Assembly (NCBI RefSeq): GCF_900143565.1
Contig: NZ_FREX01000001.1
Span: forward strand, 945,068-1,009,067
DNA from: Pseudovibrio sp. Alg231-02
GTDB taxonomy: Bacteria; Pseudomonadota; Alphaproteobacteria; Rhizobiales; Stappiaceae
Reading direction: 5' to 3'
Length of the DNA: 64,000 nucleotides
Under the pieces are notes generated by a model. It made no database searches, was not told the origin of the DNA, and worked only from the letters and a program-made list of their open reading frames with translations. This document shows, piece after piece, positions 1 through 8,167 of the stretch (positions within the stretch are counted from its first letter, which is position 1; the number at the start of each line of letters is the position of its first letter). Both the position numbers and the translations under genes were made by a program.

Positions 1-1
1 C

Positions 2-706
2 ACCAAGATCCTGTTGCTGTGCAGCCCTCACAACCCGGGTGGCCGTGTTTGGACTGCAGAGGAACTGACCCGCATTTGCGAGTTCTGCCTTGAGCACAAC
101 ATCTTGATCATCTCTGATGAGATCCACCACGATCTCATTCTGGATGGCTCCAAGCATGTGGTCACCTCGACCCTGTCTGAGGCGATTGCAGAGCGGACGA
201 TTACATTTACATCTGCCTCCAAGACCTTCAATCTGGCCGGTTTTGCGACAGCTGCGTGCATCATCAGCAACAAAGAGCTGCGTGATCAAATCCGCAAGGT
301 CTTTACTGCTTGTGGAGTTCACGCCACCCCGCTCGGCTCGCAGGCCACAACTGAGGCTTACAACCATGGCGATGAATGGCTCACTGAGGCTTGCGATTAC
401 ATTGCGGCTAATCAAGAGCTGCTGATTGAGGGGCTGGAAGCTGCTATCCCCGGCGCTAAAGTGATGCGCATGGCGAGCACCTATTTGCAGTGGGTCGACT
501 TTAAAAATGTTGACCTGCCGTTTGATGAGATCGTCGCTCGAATCCAGAAGCAGGCGAAGGTCGCTGTCAACATCGGCAGCACATTTGGAAAAGGCGGAGA
601 AACGTTCCTGCGGTTCAATCTGGCCTGTCCAAAATCGACCGTTGAAGAGGCTATCAAACGTTTGGAGGATGTTTTTGCAGATCTTCGCATCCAAACAAAC
701 GCTTGA
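2..706 (+). CDS. PatB/MalY-type PLP-dependent C-S lyase / aminotransferase (5' end cut off)
   Basis: C-terminal part of a fold-type I pyridoxal-phosphate enzyme. The reading frame is open from base 2, so the N-terminus lies outside the window. Visible motifs are SPHNPGG, SDEIHHDL (the Asp that contacts the PLP ring nitrogen) and SASKTFNLAG, which carries the Schiff-base lysine. SDEIHHDL with SASKTFNLAG is typical of the MalY/PatB subgroup, usually cystathionine beta-lyases that release homocysteine or H2S from cystathionine or cysteine. The C-terminal arginine motif FLRFNLACP should bind substrate carboxylate. About 234 of roughly 390 residues are present. A strong terminator follows within 30 bp, so the gene ends its operon. 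Substrate is uncertain. Confidence 0.88.
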   Translation, partial: TKILLLCSPHNPGGRVWTAEELTRICEFCLEHNILIISDEIHHDLILDGSKHVVTSTLSEAIAERTITFTSASKTFNLAGFATAACIISNKELRDQIRKVFTACGVHATPLGSQATTEAYNHGDEWLTEACDYIAANQELLIEGLEAAIPGAKVMRMASTYLQWVDFKNVDLPFDEIVARIQKQAKVAVNIGSTFGKGGETFLRFNLACPKSTVEEAIKRLEDVFADLRIQTNA

Positions 707-735
707 TTTCAAAGCTATATTTTGAGTTATCAAAG

Positions 736-764
736 ATACGCCCATTTCTGGGCGTATTTTTTTG
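736..764 (+). terminator. Rho-independent terminator of the PatB-like gene
   Basis: Perfect 9-bp stem (736-744 with 749-757), tetraloop TTTC, then a run of seven T. It sits 30 bp after the stop codon. Confidence 0.92.
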
Positions 765-771
765 TGGGGGC

Positions 772-801
772 GTGACAATTATCACACACACATGCTATAA
801 A
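772..801 (+). promoter_or_regulatory. Sigma-70-like promoter with no protein gene downstream
   Basis: GTGACA at 772-777 (5 of 6 to TTGACA), an 18-base spacer, and TATAAA at 796-801 (5 of 6 to TATAAT). It lies directly after the preceding terminator and points into a stretch whose only plus-strand content is two hairpins, followed by the 3' end of an opposing gene. It is read here as the promoter of the candidate small RNA at 808-940. Confidence 0.55.
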
Positions 802-807
802 ATGAGT

Positions 808-940
808 CATATTGAATTTACAGAGTTCAACGGCTTCCCCGGCTTCAGAACTCTCTGAGTTTCGCGATAGCCTTAAAGCGGTACTCGTTGTTCACGCAAG
901 CTTTCATAACCAGTGCTTCCCCGGCGCTGGTTATGTCGTT
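808..940 (+). ncRNA. Candidate small RNA with two hairpins sharing a GCUUCCCCGGC motif
   Basis: The 11-base sequence GCTTCCCCGGC occurs at 833-843 and again at 915-925. The first copy lies inside a 7-bp stem (822-828 with 848-854). The second lies in an 11-bp stem (906-916 with 924-934, one G-U pair) whose loop reads UUCCCCG. Tandem hairpins with C-rich, anti-Shine-Dalgarno-like loops are the hallmark of alphaproteobacterial small RNAs of the alpha-r14/alpha-r15 and CcsR (cuckoo RNA) type, although those loops usually read CCUCCUCCC. A good promoter lies just upstream. No clear T-tract terminator is visible, so the 3' end is a guess. No convincing open reading frame explains the stretch. Confidence 0.45.
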
Positions 941-1012
941 TCTGGGCCTGCTTTTATCTCCGGATCATACTCTACCAAACTGGCAGCAGCTCCTTTGACA
1001 GGTGCAGGCAGT

Positions 1013-1948
1013 TTACTGTGCAGGCTTTTGTGAGGGAATTGGCGCGGTCCCACGCTCTTTCAACATGGATGCAATTGAAGGTGGCAGTTCTAGCGGAGCT
1101 TCCAGCAGTGGCACGCTCTCTGAGATTGTTAGCCGAGGCGGCTCCTCAGCCTCGTCCTGCAGGACCAGCTCTGGCTCTTCAACCCGGGCTGTGATGCCGT
1201 AGTTTTGCAAGAGCACTTTATCCAGACTTGCCAGAAATCCTCTTATACGGCGGGCATTGGTGCCAAAATCATGACTGCCGAAGCGGGACGCAGAGCGGAT
1301 ATCCAAAAGTGTACCGACCCTATCCGGCTGGATGCGAATGGCGACATCATCCTTCAAAGAGAAGTATGGCATGCGTGCTTCCATGAGCAGGTAGGTGGGC
1401 TCGTCCGGGAAACCCGCGGGTAACTCGTAAATCACCTTCCACCCCATGCTGGAGGCGACGCTGGAAACAGCGTTATGCAGCTCAGGAGGAGGCAGGCGGA
1501 ACCGGCGCGGGACGATGTCTGGATAGCTGGCCTTTTGCATGAGCTGCTTGTCCTGCCCGATTTCATCATCAATACGATCTCCGGCAATCAGCGCAGGCGG
1601 CTCATCCATATCTGTTGAGACATCATTGAGTGGCGGGAACAGGTAGAGCCCCAGTGTGGCGATGAAAAGCGGGGCGAGGACGATGGCACCATAAAACGTG
1701 CCCAGAAAGCTGTTGCCAAACCCTTTGCCGCCGTTGTTCCACAGATCAACCACGGCCATGGCGGCCAGCACAATGGCAGCAGCCCCCATGAAAAAGCCGA
1801 TCACGAAGAGAACGAGCAGCACCTCTGTGTTGAACAGCTCGAAGTAATGGCCTGCAACGGAGAGAATAAGAAACGGAATCGCAATTGCGCCGATACGACG
1901 ACTGCGCAAGGCAGTGCGGGAATGTCTTAAGGGCAATTGCAGGGTCAT
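1013..1948 (-). CDS. DUF1499 family membrane protein
   Basis: 311 residues. Three hydrophobic helices lie in the first 110 residues (about 20-37, 43-67, 84-105). A soluble DUF1499 domain spans roughly residues 140-255, recognised by the family block around SRFGSHDFGTNARRIRGFL. The C-terminal 60 residues are proline- and glutamate-rich and look disordered. The family is common in alphaproteobacteria and plant plastids and has no established biochemical role. The gene is transcribed alone. The start ATG has a GTGGGA-like ribosome site 4-9 bases upstream. Confidence 0.8.
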   Translation of the reverse strand: MTLQLPLRHSRTALRSRRIGAIAIPFLILSVAGHYFELFNTEVLLVLFVIGFFMGAAAIVLAAMAVVDLWNNGGKGFGNSFLGTFYGAIVLAPLFIATLGLYLFPPLNDVSTDMDEPPALIAGDRIDDEIGQDKQLMQKASYPDIVPRRFRLPPPELHNAVSSVASSMGWKVIYELPAGFPDEPTYLLMEARMPYFSLKDDVAIRIQPDRVGTLLDIRSASRFGSHDFGTNARRIRGFLASLDKVLLQNYGITARVEEPELVLQDEAEEPPRLTISESVPLLEAPLELPPSIASMLKERGTAPIPSQKPAQ

Positions 1949-2105
1949 TCTATCCCACTCTCTTCAATCTGCAGCTCAGAGTTTAACGTAACCATTCAGC
2001 ATGAAGGTTACAGCTCTTTACTTTACGATACCAGATACTAGCAGTTCAGAATTACCGAGGGTTGAATACTGCTATTATTTTCGCGCAGATTTTAGGAGAG
2101 GGAGT

Positions 2106-2126
2106 TGCGGCGGATGAACCGCCGCA
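2106..2126 (-). terminator. GC-rich hairpin after the HAD phosphatase gene
   Basis: Perfect 8-bp stem TGCGGCGG/CCGCCGCA with a 5-base loop, 15 bp beyond the stop of the minus-strand phosphatase gene. There is no T-run, so it may stall polymerase or protect the 3' end rather than act as a classical terminator. Confidence 0.4.
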
Positions 2127-2140
2127 TTCAGGAGACGCTA

Positions 2141-2866
2141 TTAAGCAGCAGCGCCCTCGCCTGTCGCCTTCAGGCCAACCAGGTTCACAAGATCAGTCAG
2201 GCTGTCGAGCAGGTGATCACAATGGTCCTTCAGCTCTTCAGCGGTCAAAGCGCCGGTTGTTACGGCGACCCGCACCATGCCCGCGTTTTGGGCTGCATGC
2301 ATATCGTGAAGGCTGTCACCCACCATGGCGATGTGCTGAGGCTCGATACCTGTGTGCTCTGCAAATCCAAAAAGCTGGCCCGGTTCTGGTTTTTCACCAT
2401 GTCCGCTGTCGTAGCCCACAACGAAAGTGAAGTAGTCGAGAATACCAAGGCGCTTCAGCTGTGCAACGGCACTTGCTTCTGTGCCATTTGTCGCCAGACC
2501 GATCGGCAAACCAGCTGCAGCCAGAGCCTTGATCGATGATGCTGTATCATCAAATGCTGCAACACAGTCTGCCGCATGGTCCAGGATAAGGTCTTCAATA
2601 CGGTCCAGGAACGCGCGGTTAAACTCAACACCAAGATGATTGGCCCATGGTTCGCTGTAATCGCTTGGCGGATTGGTCAGAATTGGGCTACCTGGTTGGC
2701 AGGCACAGCTGGCGTAATCAAACTTCACGAGATGGCCAAGCTCAGTGGCCAGTTTCAGATTTCCATCTGCCAGGTCCATCAGAACATGTTGGAGCACCGT
2801 GCCCCATGTCCTATTGAAATCAATGAGAGTTCCATCGCGATCAAACAGTACGGCGCGCACGTTCAT
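2141..2866 (-). CDS. HAD-superfamily phosphatase, phosphoglycolate phosphatase-like
   Basis: Haloacid-dehalogenase hydrolase. Motif I is FDRDGTLIDF (nucleophile Asp and acid-base Asp), motif II is ATNGTEAS, motif III is the lysine near GEKPEPG, and motif IV is MVGDSLHDM. A helical cap is inserted after motif I (subclass C1), as in Gph/PGP enzymes that dephosphorylate 2-phosphoglycolate. The substrate cannot be read from sequence. The start at 2866 is preferred over 2872 because AAGGAAA then sits 9 rather than 3 bases upstream. It is a single gene; the next 500 bp upstream hold no protein gene. Confidence 0.85.
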   Translation of the reverse strand: MNVRAVLFDRDGTLIDFNRTWGTVLQHVLMDLADGNLKLATELGHLVKFDYASCACQPGSPILTNPPSDYSEPWANHLGVEFNRAFLDRIEDLILDHAADCVAAFDDTASSIKALAAAGLPIGLATNGTEASAVAQLKRLGILDYFTFVVGYDSGHGEKPEPGQLFGFAEHTGIEPQHIAMVGDSLHDMHAAQNAGMVRVAVTTGALTAEELKDHCDHLLDSLTDLVNLVGLKATGEGAAA

Positions 2867-3362
2867 TGTCATTTTCCTTCAGCGCATATGACGGTTTATA
2901 TGGGAGACCGTCGTCGGGCGATTACCCGAGCAGAATAGTTCTTATGCAAGCGGCTCAATCTACGCACTTATACAGAGCATTACGAGCACCAATCACTATG
3001 AGCGATGCTAATCATTCGGCCACAAGCTTCTTGGCACACTAAATACACAGTTTTTTGTCAGTTTCGCAGTCTGGGAAATCGCGGCCAAATGTCACTCAAA
3101 ATAGCCTGATACATTAATGGTTTAGTCGCGATAATTTTAACTAGCTCACAACCTGAGATCCTATCCTTTTGTATAATAATAATAATTTCCGGAAAGCCTG
3201 CTGAGCAATTAGTTAACGTCATGTTTCATGCATTCAAATTGCTGAGTTTATTGGGAAATTCCCCCCTCGAAATTAGATTGGCTTTTTTAGTTTTTTTGGC
3301 GCTAACATATTCATGCCCGATTTGAGTATCACTCCTGCATATGAGCTGACGCTTATATCGGG

Positions 3363-3387
3363 TTATCCGGCTACTCATTCCGGATAA
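3363..3387 (+). repeat. Inverted repeat in the long leader of the short-protein gene at 3435
   Basis: Perfect 8-bp arms TTATCCGG/CCGGATAA around a 9-base loop, 47 bp upstream of the short-protein start. The surrounding stretch 2940-3434 is AT-rich, has no supportable protein gene, and contains a TATAAT at about 3169-3176. The hairpin could be a leader structure or an operator. Confidence 0.4.
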
Positions 3388-3434
3388 GCATCGCGATTTC
3401 TGCAACACAACTTGTCCCAAGGGGACGGACTAAA

Positions 3435-3605
3435 ATGGCCTTCGGAACGACTGAGCAACAAAAGAAAAACGCTAAACCTGATCTGGACAAACTTTATCGT
3501 CCAGTGGGCATTCAGGCTGTCAATGCTGCGAACTGCTGTAACGGCAAGCAGAAAGAGGCATATCAGCCTAAGGTTCAGGAAGAATATCCTCTTCCGACGG
3601 ACTGA
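3435..3605 (+). CDS. Short conserved-looking hypothetical protein, 56 residues
   Basis: Open frame of 56 codons starting MAFGTTEQQKKN and ending EEYPLPTD. It has an excellent ribosome site, AAGGGGA, ending 8 bases before the ATG. The product is hydrophilic and lysine/glutamate-rich, with an ordered-looking centre LYRPVGIQAVNAANCC that includes a Cys-Cys pair. It lacks a signal peptide or membrane segment. The ribosome site, amino-acid composition and isolated position support translation. The centre vaguely recalls a family of very short alphaproteobacterial proteins with a YRPIGI.AV.AA core, but I cannot name a function. Longer overlapping frames on either strand here have poor composition and no ribosome sites. 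Confidence 0.6.
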   Translation: MAFGTTEQQKKNAKPDLDKLYRPVGIQAVNAANCCNGKQKEAYQPKVQEEYPLPTD

Positions 3606-3776
3606 TGCGTCAGGGCTACAAATCAGAGATTCCAGCTTGTTTTTCAAGAACTGAATTGCTTGATTATGTATTCCAATCACATTGATGACTGCTTCAATGC
3701 GTAAGCCACGCCTTATTAGGGCATGGCTTTACAGAGACTTGATGACCTGAACGGGCGTCTGGTTATCTGAACAAAG

Positions 3777-3815
3777 AAGGCGACCCGCAGGATTGCGAGC
3801 CGCCTTATTTCTTGC
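3777..3815. terminator. Likely terminator between the short-protein gene and pdxH
   Basis: Stem AAGGCG/CGCCTT (3777-3782 with 3801-3806) with a long, partly paired loop. T-rich tails follow on both strands (ATTTCTT on plus, CTTCTTTG on minus). It lies between convergent genes and could serve both. The stretch 3606-3973 otherwise holds nothing I recognise. Confidence 0.45.
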
Positions 3816-3973
3816 CGAGCCTGTAGAAGCATCAACCGTTATGTCTTCTGCATGACGATCCCACGGCCCTGCCCCATATCTAATTTTGCTTTCAATAGCG
3901 GCTCATGTTCTAGCGCTGATAAATGACCAAGCGCACCATGTTTGTGATGCGCTCTGCCTTCATCTGAAATGCA

Positions 3974-4612
3974 TTATGGATACAGACGTACCTTATCCCA
4001 CTGGTCTTCTGCACTGTCTCTTTTGAAGACAAATCTGTCATGTAGGCGGAAGGCACGATCGTGCCAGAATTCGATTTCCAATGGTTGCAAAATGCAACCG
4101 CTCCAATACCCAGGACGCGGAATATCACCAACAGCATATTTAGCAGCGTATTTGGCAACTTCTTTTTCAAGCGCGAAGCGGCTTTCCAATGGGCGGGATT
4201 GTTTGGACGCCCACGCACCAATGCGGCTTTTTCGTGGCCGTGAGTTGTAGTATTCGTCAGCCTGGTCTTCAGTTACGTGGATAACATTGCCACGTACCCG
4301 GACTTGCCTGCGCAAGCTTTTCCAGTGAAAACACAAAGCAACCTTAGGGTGAGCAAGAATTTCGCGGCCTTTTGTGCTTTCAAAGTTTGTATAAAACACA
4401 AAACCCTGTGGACTGTAACCTTTAAGGAGTAACATCCGTACATTGGGCATGCCATTCTCATCTACAGTCGCAACTGACATGGCATTAGGATCATTGGGCT
4501 CGCTCTTTTCTGCAAGCGCAAGCCATTCACCAAATAGTTGAAAAGGAACCTCTACGCTTTCAGAGTAACTATTTGTAAACTTTTCTTCCAGATTTTGGAT
4601 GTCACCATTCAT
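3974..4612 (-). CDS. pdxH: Pyridoxine/pyridoxamine 5'-phosphate oxidase
   Basis: FMN-dependent oxidase that makes pyridoxal 5'-phosphate from pyridoxine- or pyridoxamine-phosphate. The 212-residue product shows the family blocks: [17 protein letters not shown] (FMN phosphate binding), [33 protein letters not shown] and the C-terminal RLYP that shapes the active site. The start at 4612 (MNGDIQN) is preferred to an upstream GTG at 4639 because AAAGGGA lies 8 bases before it. It is divergent from the lipoprotein gene at 4700. A pdxH-dnaJ-fabI-aroC-ribB neighbourhood is common in this group; here its members are scattered through 4-33 kb. Confidence 0.95.
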   Translation of the reverse strand: MNGDIQNLEEKFTNSYSESVEVPFQLFGEWLALAEKSEPNDPNAMSVATVDENGMPNVRMLLLKGYSPQGFVFYTNFESTKGREILAHPKVALCFHWKSLRRQVRVRGNVIHVTEDQADEYYNSRPRKSRIGAWASKQSRPLESRFALEKEVAKYAAKYAVGDIPRPGYWSGCILQPLEIEFWHDRAFRLHDRFVFKRDSAEDQWDKVRLYP

Positions 4613-4699
4613 AGTTAATAGTCCCTTTAGGATCCTCACACTGTGGATGAACCGGAATTCGTTAAAACAACGGATTCAACCTGAGGCTCTAGTAGTAAT

Positions 4700-5188
4700 A
4701 TGGCAGTTTTGTATAGCAAGAAAACCCGTTTACGCCAGTCGTGTTCTGTCTCGGCTGCGCTCTTGCTGACACTTCCTGCCTGCACTCAAATGTCCATATC
4801 TGTGAACAACAGTGAGTATCAAGAACCTCTGAACCTGACAGAAGCAGTTGATACCAAGCAAAAGGTCGCGGATAGCGAGATTCATCGCACCGACCGTACG
4901 GTTATTACGAATACCATTGAGGAAGCTCTGAACGAGAGCGGGCAAACCAAGCACCGGTTTGCACCTATGGCCTGGACCAATCCTGTCAGCGGCAATAGCG
5001 GCACAATCACCTCTCTCATGTCTGTTGATAAAACAGAAAGCATTGCGGGTTGTACCGATTTTGTGACCAGCGCGAACACTGTTGGCGGTGTCAGAGCCTA
5101 TCAGGGGCGCAGCTGCCCGGATACCAATCGTAAAATGAAGATTGTCCAGCTTGCTCCGTTCCAAACCGATGCAACTGTCACTGAATAA
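4700..5188 (+). CDS. Surface-antigen-type lipoprotein (RT0821/Lpp0805-like)
   Basis: 162 residues with a type II signal sequence: charged start, hydrophobic core ALLLTLPAC, and a lipobox cysteine near residue 28. The mature part ends in a domain with PMAWTNPVSGNSGTIT and a Cys pair (AGCTDF, GRSCPD), as in the alphaproteobacterial 17-kDa/RT0821 surface-antigen family. The protein is expected on the inner face of the outer membrane or at the surface. Role unknown. It is commonly found next to pdxH and a dnaJ-like gene in related genomes, as here. Confidence 0.78.
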   Translation: MAVLYSKKTRLRQSCSVSAALLLTLPACTQMSISVNNSEYQEPLNLTEAVDTKQKVADSEIHRTDRTVITNTIEEALNESGQTKHRFAPMAWTNPVSGNSGTITSLMSVDKTESIAGCTDFVTSANTVGGVRAYQGRSCPDTNRKMKIVQLAPFQTDATVTE

Positions 5189-5352
5189 CTCTTCCTCGCT
5201 TCAGTTTCGCAAATGCGACGTGTCCTACTAGATTAAAACCACTGAAATACTCACGTCTGATTAGCTAAGTTCGGCTACGGCTGCTTGCGCCCCATCGAAC
5301 TCAAGGTTATGTAATGGGTGAGTTATAAACTGCCCTTATTTCAATTTGATGG

Positions 5353-6348
5353 ATGACGATGAGAGATCCCTATTCTGTTCTTGGTGTTAGCAAAAATGCC
5401 AGTGAGGCAGAGATCAAGAAAGCGTTTCGCAAACTGGCCAAACAGTTCCACCCAGACCAGAATGCAGACAATCCAAAGGCTAAGGAGCGCTTCTCTGAAG
5501 CGAACCAAGCCTATGAAATTTTGGGCGACAAAGATAAGCGCGGACAGTTTGATCGCGGTGAGATAGACGCGGATGGCAAACCCAAGTTTTATGGCGGCCC
5601 GGGTGGCGGCGGTGGCTTCGAAGGTTTCCGTAATTCAGGGCGTCGTGGTGGTTTCCGGTTTGAGCAGGGCTTTGGCGAAGGCCACGGCGGTGCCGGCGGC
5701 CCTCAGGATGCTGGCGGTTTTGACGATATCCTCAATGATATTCTTGGTGGCTTTGGCGGCGGCAAACGCCGCAGCGCAGGCGGTGGAGAATCTCATTTCC
5801 ATGCTGGCCCTACCAAGGGAGCTGATGCCAACCTCATTGCACGGGTGACACTTGAAGACCTTGCCCACCATGGCAAGGTTCAGGTGAAGCTGCCAAGCGG
5901 CAAGACTGTGAATGTAAAAATTCCGGCTGGCACGCAGAGCGGCGACAAGATCCGCCTGAAAGGGCAAGGTTTTGCCTCTGCCAAGAGTGGTCAGGCTGGG
6001 GATGCGCTGGTGGAAGTTCGCATTTCCACACACAAGCTCTTCAAAGTGGATGGAGAGGATGTTCGTGTAGATGTCCCCCTCACCCTTTATGAAGCCGTTC
6101 TTGGTGGCAAAGTACGCATTCCAACTCTCAGTGGTGCGGTTAACCTGACAATTCCTGCCAACACCAGCAGCGGAAAGACCATGCGCCTGAAAGGCAAGGG
6201 TCTGCCGAAGAAAGAAGGCGGTCACGGTGACCTTCTTGTTGGGCTTGAGATTGTCTTGCCAGAACAGACAGATGAAGAACTTGAAAATCTGATGCGCGTC
6301 TGGAAAGAAGTGAAGCCGTATTCGGCACGCGGTCCAGAGTTCGACTGA
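5353..6348 (+). CDS. CbpA-type J-domain co-chaperone (class B DnaJ)
   Basis: 331 residues. The J domain (about 1-70) has the HPD signature in KQFHPDQN, which stimulates DnaK ATPase. A Gly/Phe-rich linker (about 75-150) is followed by the two DnaJ C-terminal peptide-binding beta domains (about 160-325). The CxxCxGxG zinc-binding region of true DnaJ is absent, making this a class B protein like CbpA. The start ATG lacks a strong ribosome site; an in-frame ATG two codons on (5359) is an alternative. A clean terminator follows 14 bp after the stop, so this is the end of the transcript. Confidence 0.92.
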   Translation: MTMRDPYSVLGVSKNASEAEIKKAFRKLAKQFHPDQNADNPKAKERFSEANQAYEILGDKDKRGQFDRGEIDADGKPKFYGGPGGGGGFEGFRNSGRRGGFRFEQGFGEGHGGAGGPQDAGGFDDILNDILGGFGGGKRRSAGGGESHFHAGPTKGADANLIARVTLEDLAHHGKVQVKLPSGKTVNVKIPAGTQSGDKIRLKGQGFASAKSGQAGDALVEVRISTHKLFKVDGEDVRVDVPLTLYEAVLGGKVRIPTLSGAVNLTIPANTSSGKTMRLKGKGLPKKEGGHGDLLVGLEIVLPEQTDEELENLMRVWKEVKPYSARGPEFD

Positions 6349-6362
6349 TCATTACCAATGAG

Positions 6363-6390
6363 AAAGGCGGGTCACCCCGCCTTTTATTTT
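6363..6390 (+). terminator. Rho-independent terminator of the J-protein gene
   Basis: Perfect 9-bp stem AAAGGCGGG/CCCGCCTTT, 4-base loop, then TTATTTT. Confidence 0.88.
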
Positions 6391-6436
6391 GCCACGCTTT
6401 GAATTTCTCAAAAGCTATGTGCTTCAACTAGCAAAG

Positions 6437-7303
6437 CTAAGCTTCGATTGCAGCTAAGCTGACTGGCGCTACGCTGTCATCTGGAACAAAGAAATCTGGC
6501 TGCAGATTCACTTTCGGATTCACGCGGTACTTGTCAAAATCGGTCATACCGTTTTCCGCCAGCAATGTATCATCAATGAAGAAGTTGCCGGTGGTGTCTG
6601 CTGCCGGTTTTGTGAAGATCAGATGCGCGGCATCTGCCAGAATGTCTGGTGTCCGGCTTGCCTGAACCATCATATCGCCGCCAAGCAGATTCTGAACAGC
6701 AGCCGTGGCAATGGTCGTGCGCGGCCAAAGAGCGTTTACAGCAATCTTCTTAGAGCGCAGTTCTCCGGCAAGTCCCAGTACAACAAGGCTCATGCCGTAT
6801 TTGGCAATGGAGTACGGTGTATGGTTCTTAAACCACTTCTCCTGCATATCCAGCGGCGGAGAAAGCATCATGATATGCGGGTTTTCTGCTTCTTTCAGAT
6901 ACGGGATCGCCAGCTTAGAGCAGAGTAAGGTGCCGCGCGTGTTGATCTGGTGCATCAGGTCAAAGCGCTTCATGTCGATTTTCTGAACCGGTGTCAGGTT
7001 GATCGCACTGGCATTGTTGACCACAATATCGATGCCACCGAACTTTTCAGCCGCCGCCTTCATTGCATTCTCAACGCTCTCTTCGCTTCGCACATCAACC
7101 ACGAGCGGGAGCGCCTGACCTCCGGCATCCTCAATCTCTTTGGCTGCTGTGTAGATCGTTCCTTCCAGCTTAGGATGCGGTTCTGCCGTTTTTGCAGCGA
7201 TCACAATGTTCGCACCATCTTGTGCTGCCCGCTTGCCAATCGCGAGGCCAATTCCACGAGATGCACCGGTAATGAACAGTGTTTTACCCTTCAGACTTCC
7301 CAT
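6437..7303 (-). CDS. Short-chain dehydrogenase, HSDL2-like
   Basis: 288-residue SDR. It has the nucleotide-binding TGASRGIG near residue 14, NNAS in the NNAG position, and the catalytic YSIAK (Tyr-x3-Lys). The long insert after the first helix (AKTAEPHPKLEGTIY) and the segment DDTLLAENGMTDFDKYR mark the hydroxysteroid dehydrogenase-like 2 group. This group is often linked to fatty-acid metabolism. It is the last gene of a minus-strand operon with an enoyl-CoA hydratase and an acyl-CoA dehydrogenase, so a role in acyl-chain or branched acid oxidation is inferred. Ribosome site TTGGGGGA precedes the ATG. The exact substrate is unknown. Confidence 0.85.
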   Translation of the reverse strand: MGSLKGKTLFITGASRGIGLAIGKRAAQDGANIVIAAKTAEPHPKLEGTIYTAAKEIEDAGGQALPLVVDVRSEESVENAMKAAAEKFGGIDIVVNNASAINLTPVQKIDMKRFDLMHQINTRGTLLCSKLAIPYLKEAENPHIMMLSPPLDMQEKWFKNHTPYSIAKYGMSLVVLGLAGELRSKKIAVNALWPRTTIATAAVQNLLGGDMMVQASRTPDILADAAHLIFTKPAADTTGNFFIDDTLLAENGMTDFDKYRVNPKVNLQPDFFVPDDSVAPVSLAAIEA

Positions 7304-7358
7304 GTTTCCCCCAAATTCCTGAATTGAGATGCGGTGCTGAACACCGCATCTGAACGAG

Positions 7359-8096
7359 TTAAGCTTTGCTCATGAACTTCATGAAGGCTTCGCGGGCCTC
7401 ATCAGACTTAAGCAGTTCAGCAAAGAGGCCGATTTCCTCAAAAATGCGCTTTTCAAGCGGCTCACGCTTGCCACGCAGCAGCTCTCTGGAAATGCGCAGG
7501 GCGTTTTGAGGCTTGGATGCAACCTTCTGCGCGATCGCAAGCACACGGTCTTCCAGCTCATCAGGAGAGACCACGTGATTTACGAAGCCTGCTTCCTTTG
7601 CCATCTCGGCGGTGAAGCTCTCACCCAGTGCCAGCAATTCGAACGCCTTGTGGTAGCCCATTGTCTCTGGGCCGATCAGCGTTGAGCCCGCTTCTGGAAT
7701 GATGCCAAGGTCGGTGAACGGCGTTTTGAAGAGCGCGTTTTCTGTCGCAAACACCATATCGAAGTGGAACAGCATGGTGGTACCCACGCCGATAGCAGGA
7801 CCATCAATGCCTGCGATTACAGGTCTGGATGGTTCATGAAGTGCGCCGAGGAATTTGCCAACACCGCCAGCTTCCAGGCCTTCGCCTGACATTGCTGCCT
7901 TGAGGAAATCTGCGATGTCGTTGCCTGCGGTGAATACGCCTGGGCGGCCAAGCATGACATGGCAGCGGATGCTTTCGTCTTCTGTCTTCAACGCATCTGC
8001 CATATCCATGTACATGGCCTGTGTCAGTGCGTTTTTCTTTTCTACGCGGTCCATGCGGATGATCTGGACTGCGCCGTTCCGTTCAATACTGATCAT
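7359..8096 (-). CDS. Enoyl-CoA hydratase/isomerase family protein (crotonase fold)
   Basis: 245 residues from the start at 8096, which has GGGAGG about 6 bases upstream; the frame extends to 8138 but without a ribosome site. The oxyanion-hole block is GVFTAGNDIADF and the second block is PAIGVGTTMLFHFD. The typical DLGIIPEAGST segment carries one acidic residue where hydratases use Glu. It is probably a hydratase of beta-oxidation or a delta-3,2-enoyl-CoA isomerase (Eci-like). It sits between an acyl-CoA dehydrogenase and an SDR on the same strand with gaps of about 55-70 bp, consistent with an operon. Confidence 0.86.
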   Translation of the reverse strand: MISIERNGAVQIIRMDRVEKKNALTQAMYMDMADALKTEDESIRCHVMLGRPGVFTAGNDIADFLKAAMSGEGLEAGGVGKFLGALHEPSRPVIAGIDGPAIGVGTTMLFHFDMVFATENALFKTPFTDLGIIPEAGSTLIGPETMGYHKAFELLALGESFTAEMAKEAGFVNHVVSPDELEDRVLAIAQKVASKPQNALRISRELLRGKREPLEKRIFEEIGLFAELLKSDEAREAFMKFMSKA

Positions 8097-8167
8097 GTGT
8101 CCCTCCCAAACTGATTGGTGAGGCCTGTTCAACCTCACCTTTTAAATACGGTTGACTGCCTCTTGGA

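Noticed and set aside
3150-3180. CTGAGA near the short-protein leader as a thiamine riboswitch
   Set aside because: Only the six-base motif is present; the other conserved THI-box segments are missing.
3375-3680. 101-codon minus-strand frame over the short-protein gene
   Set aside because: No ribosome site and non-protein-like composition; the plus-strand 56-codon frame has an excellent one.
5635-6225. 196-codon frame opposite the J-protein gene
   Set aside because: Shadow of the Gly-rich J-protein coding sequence.
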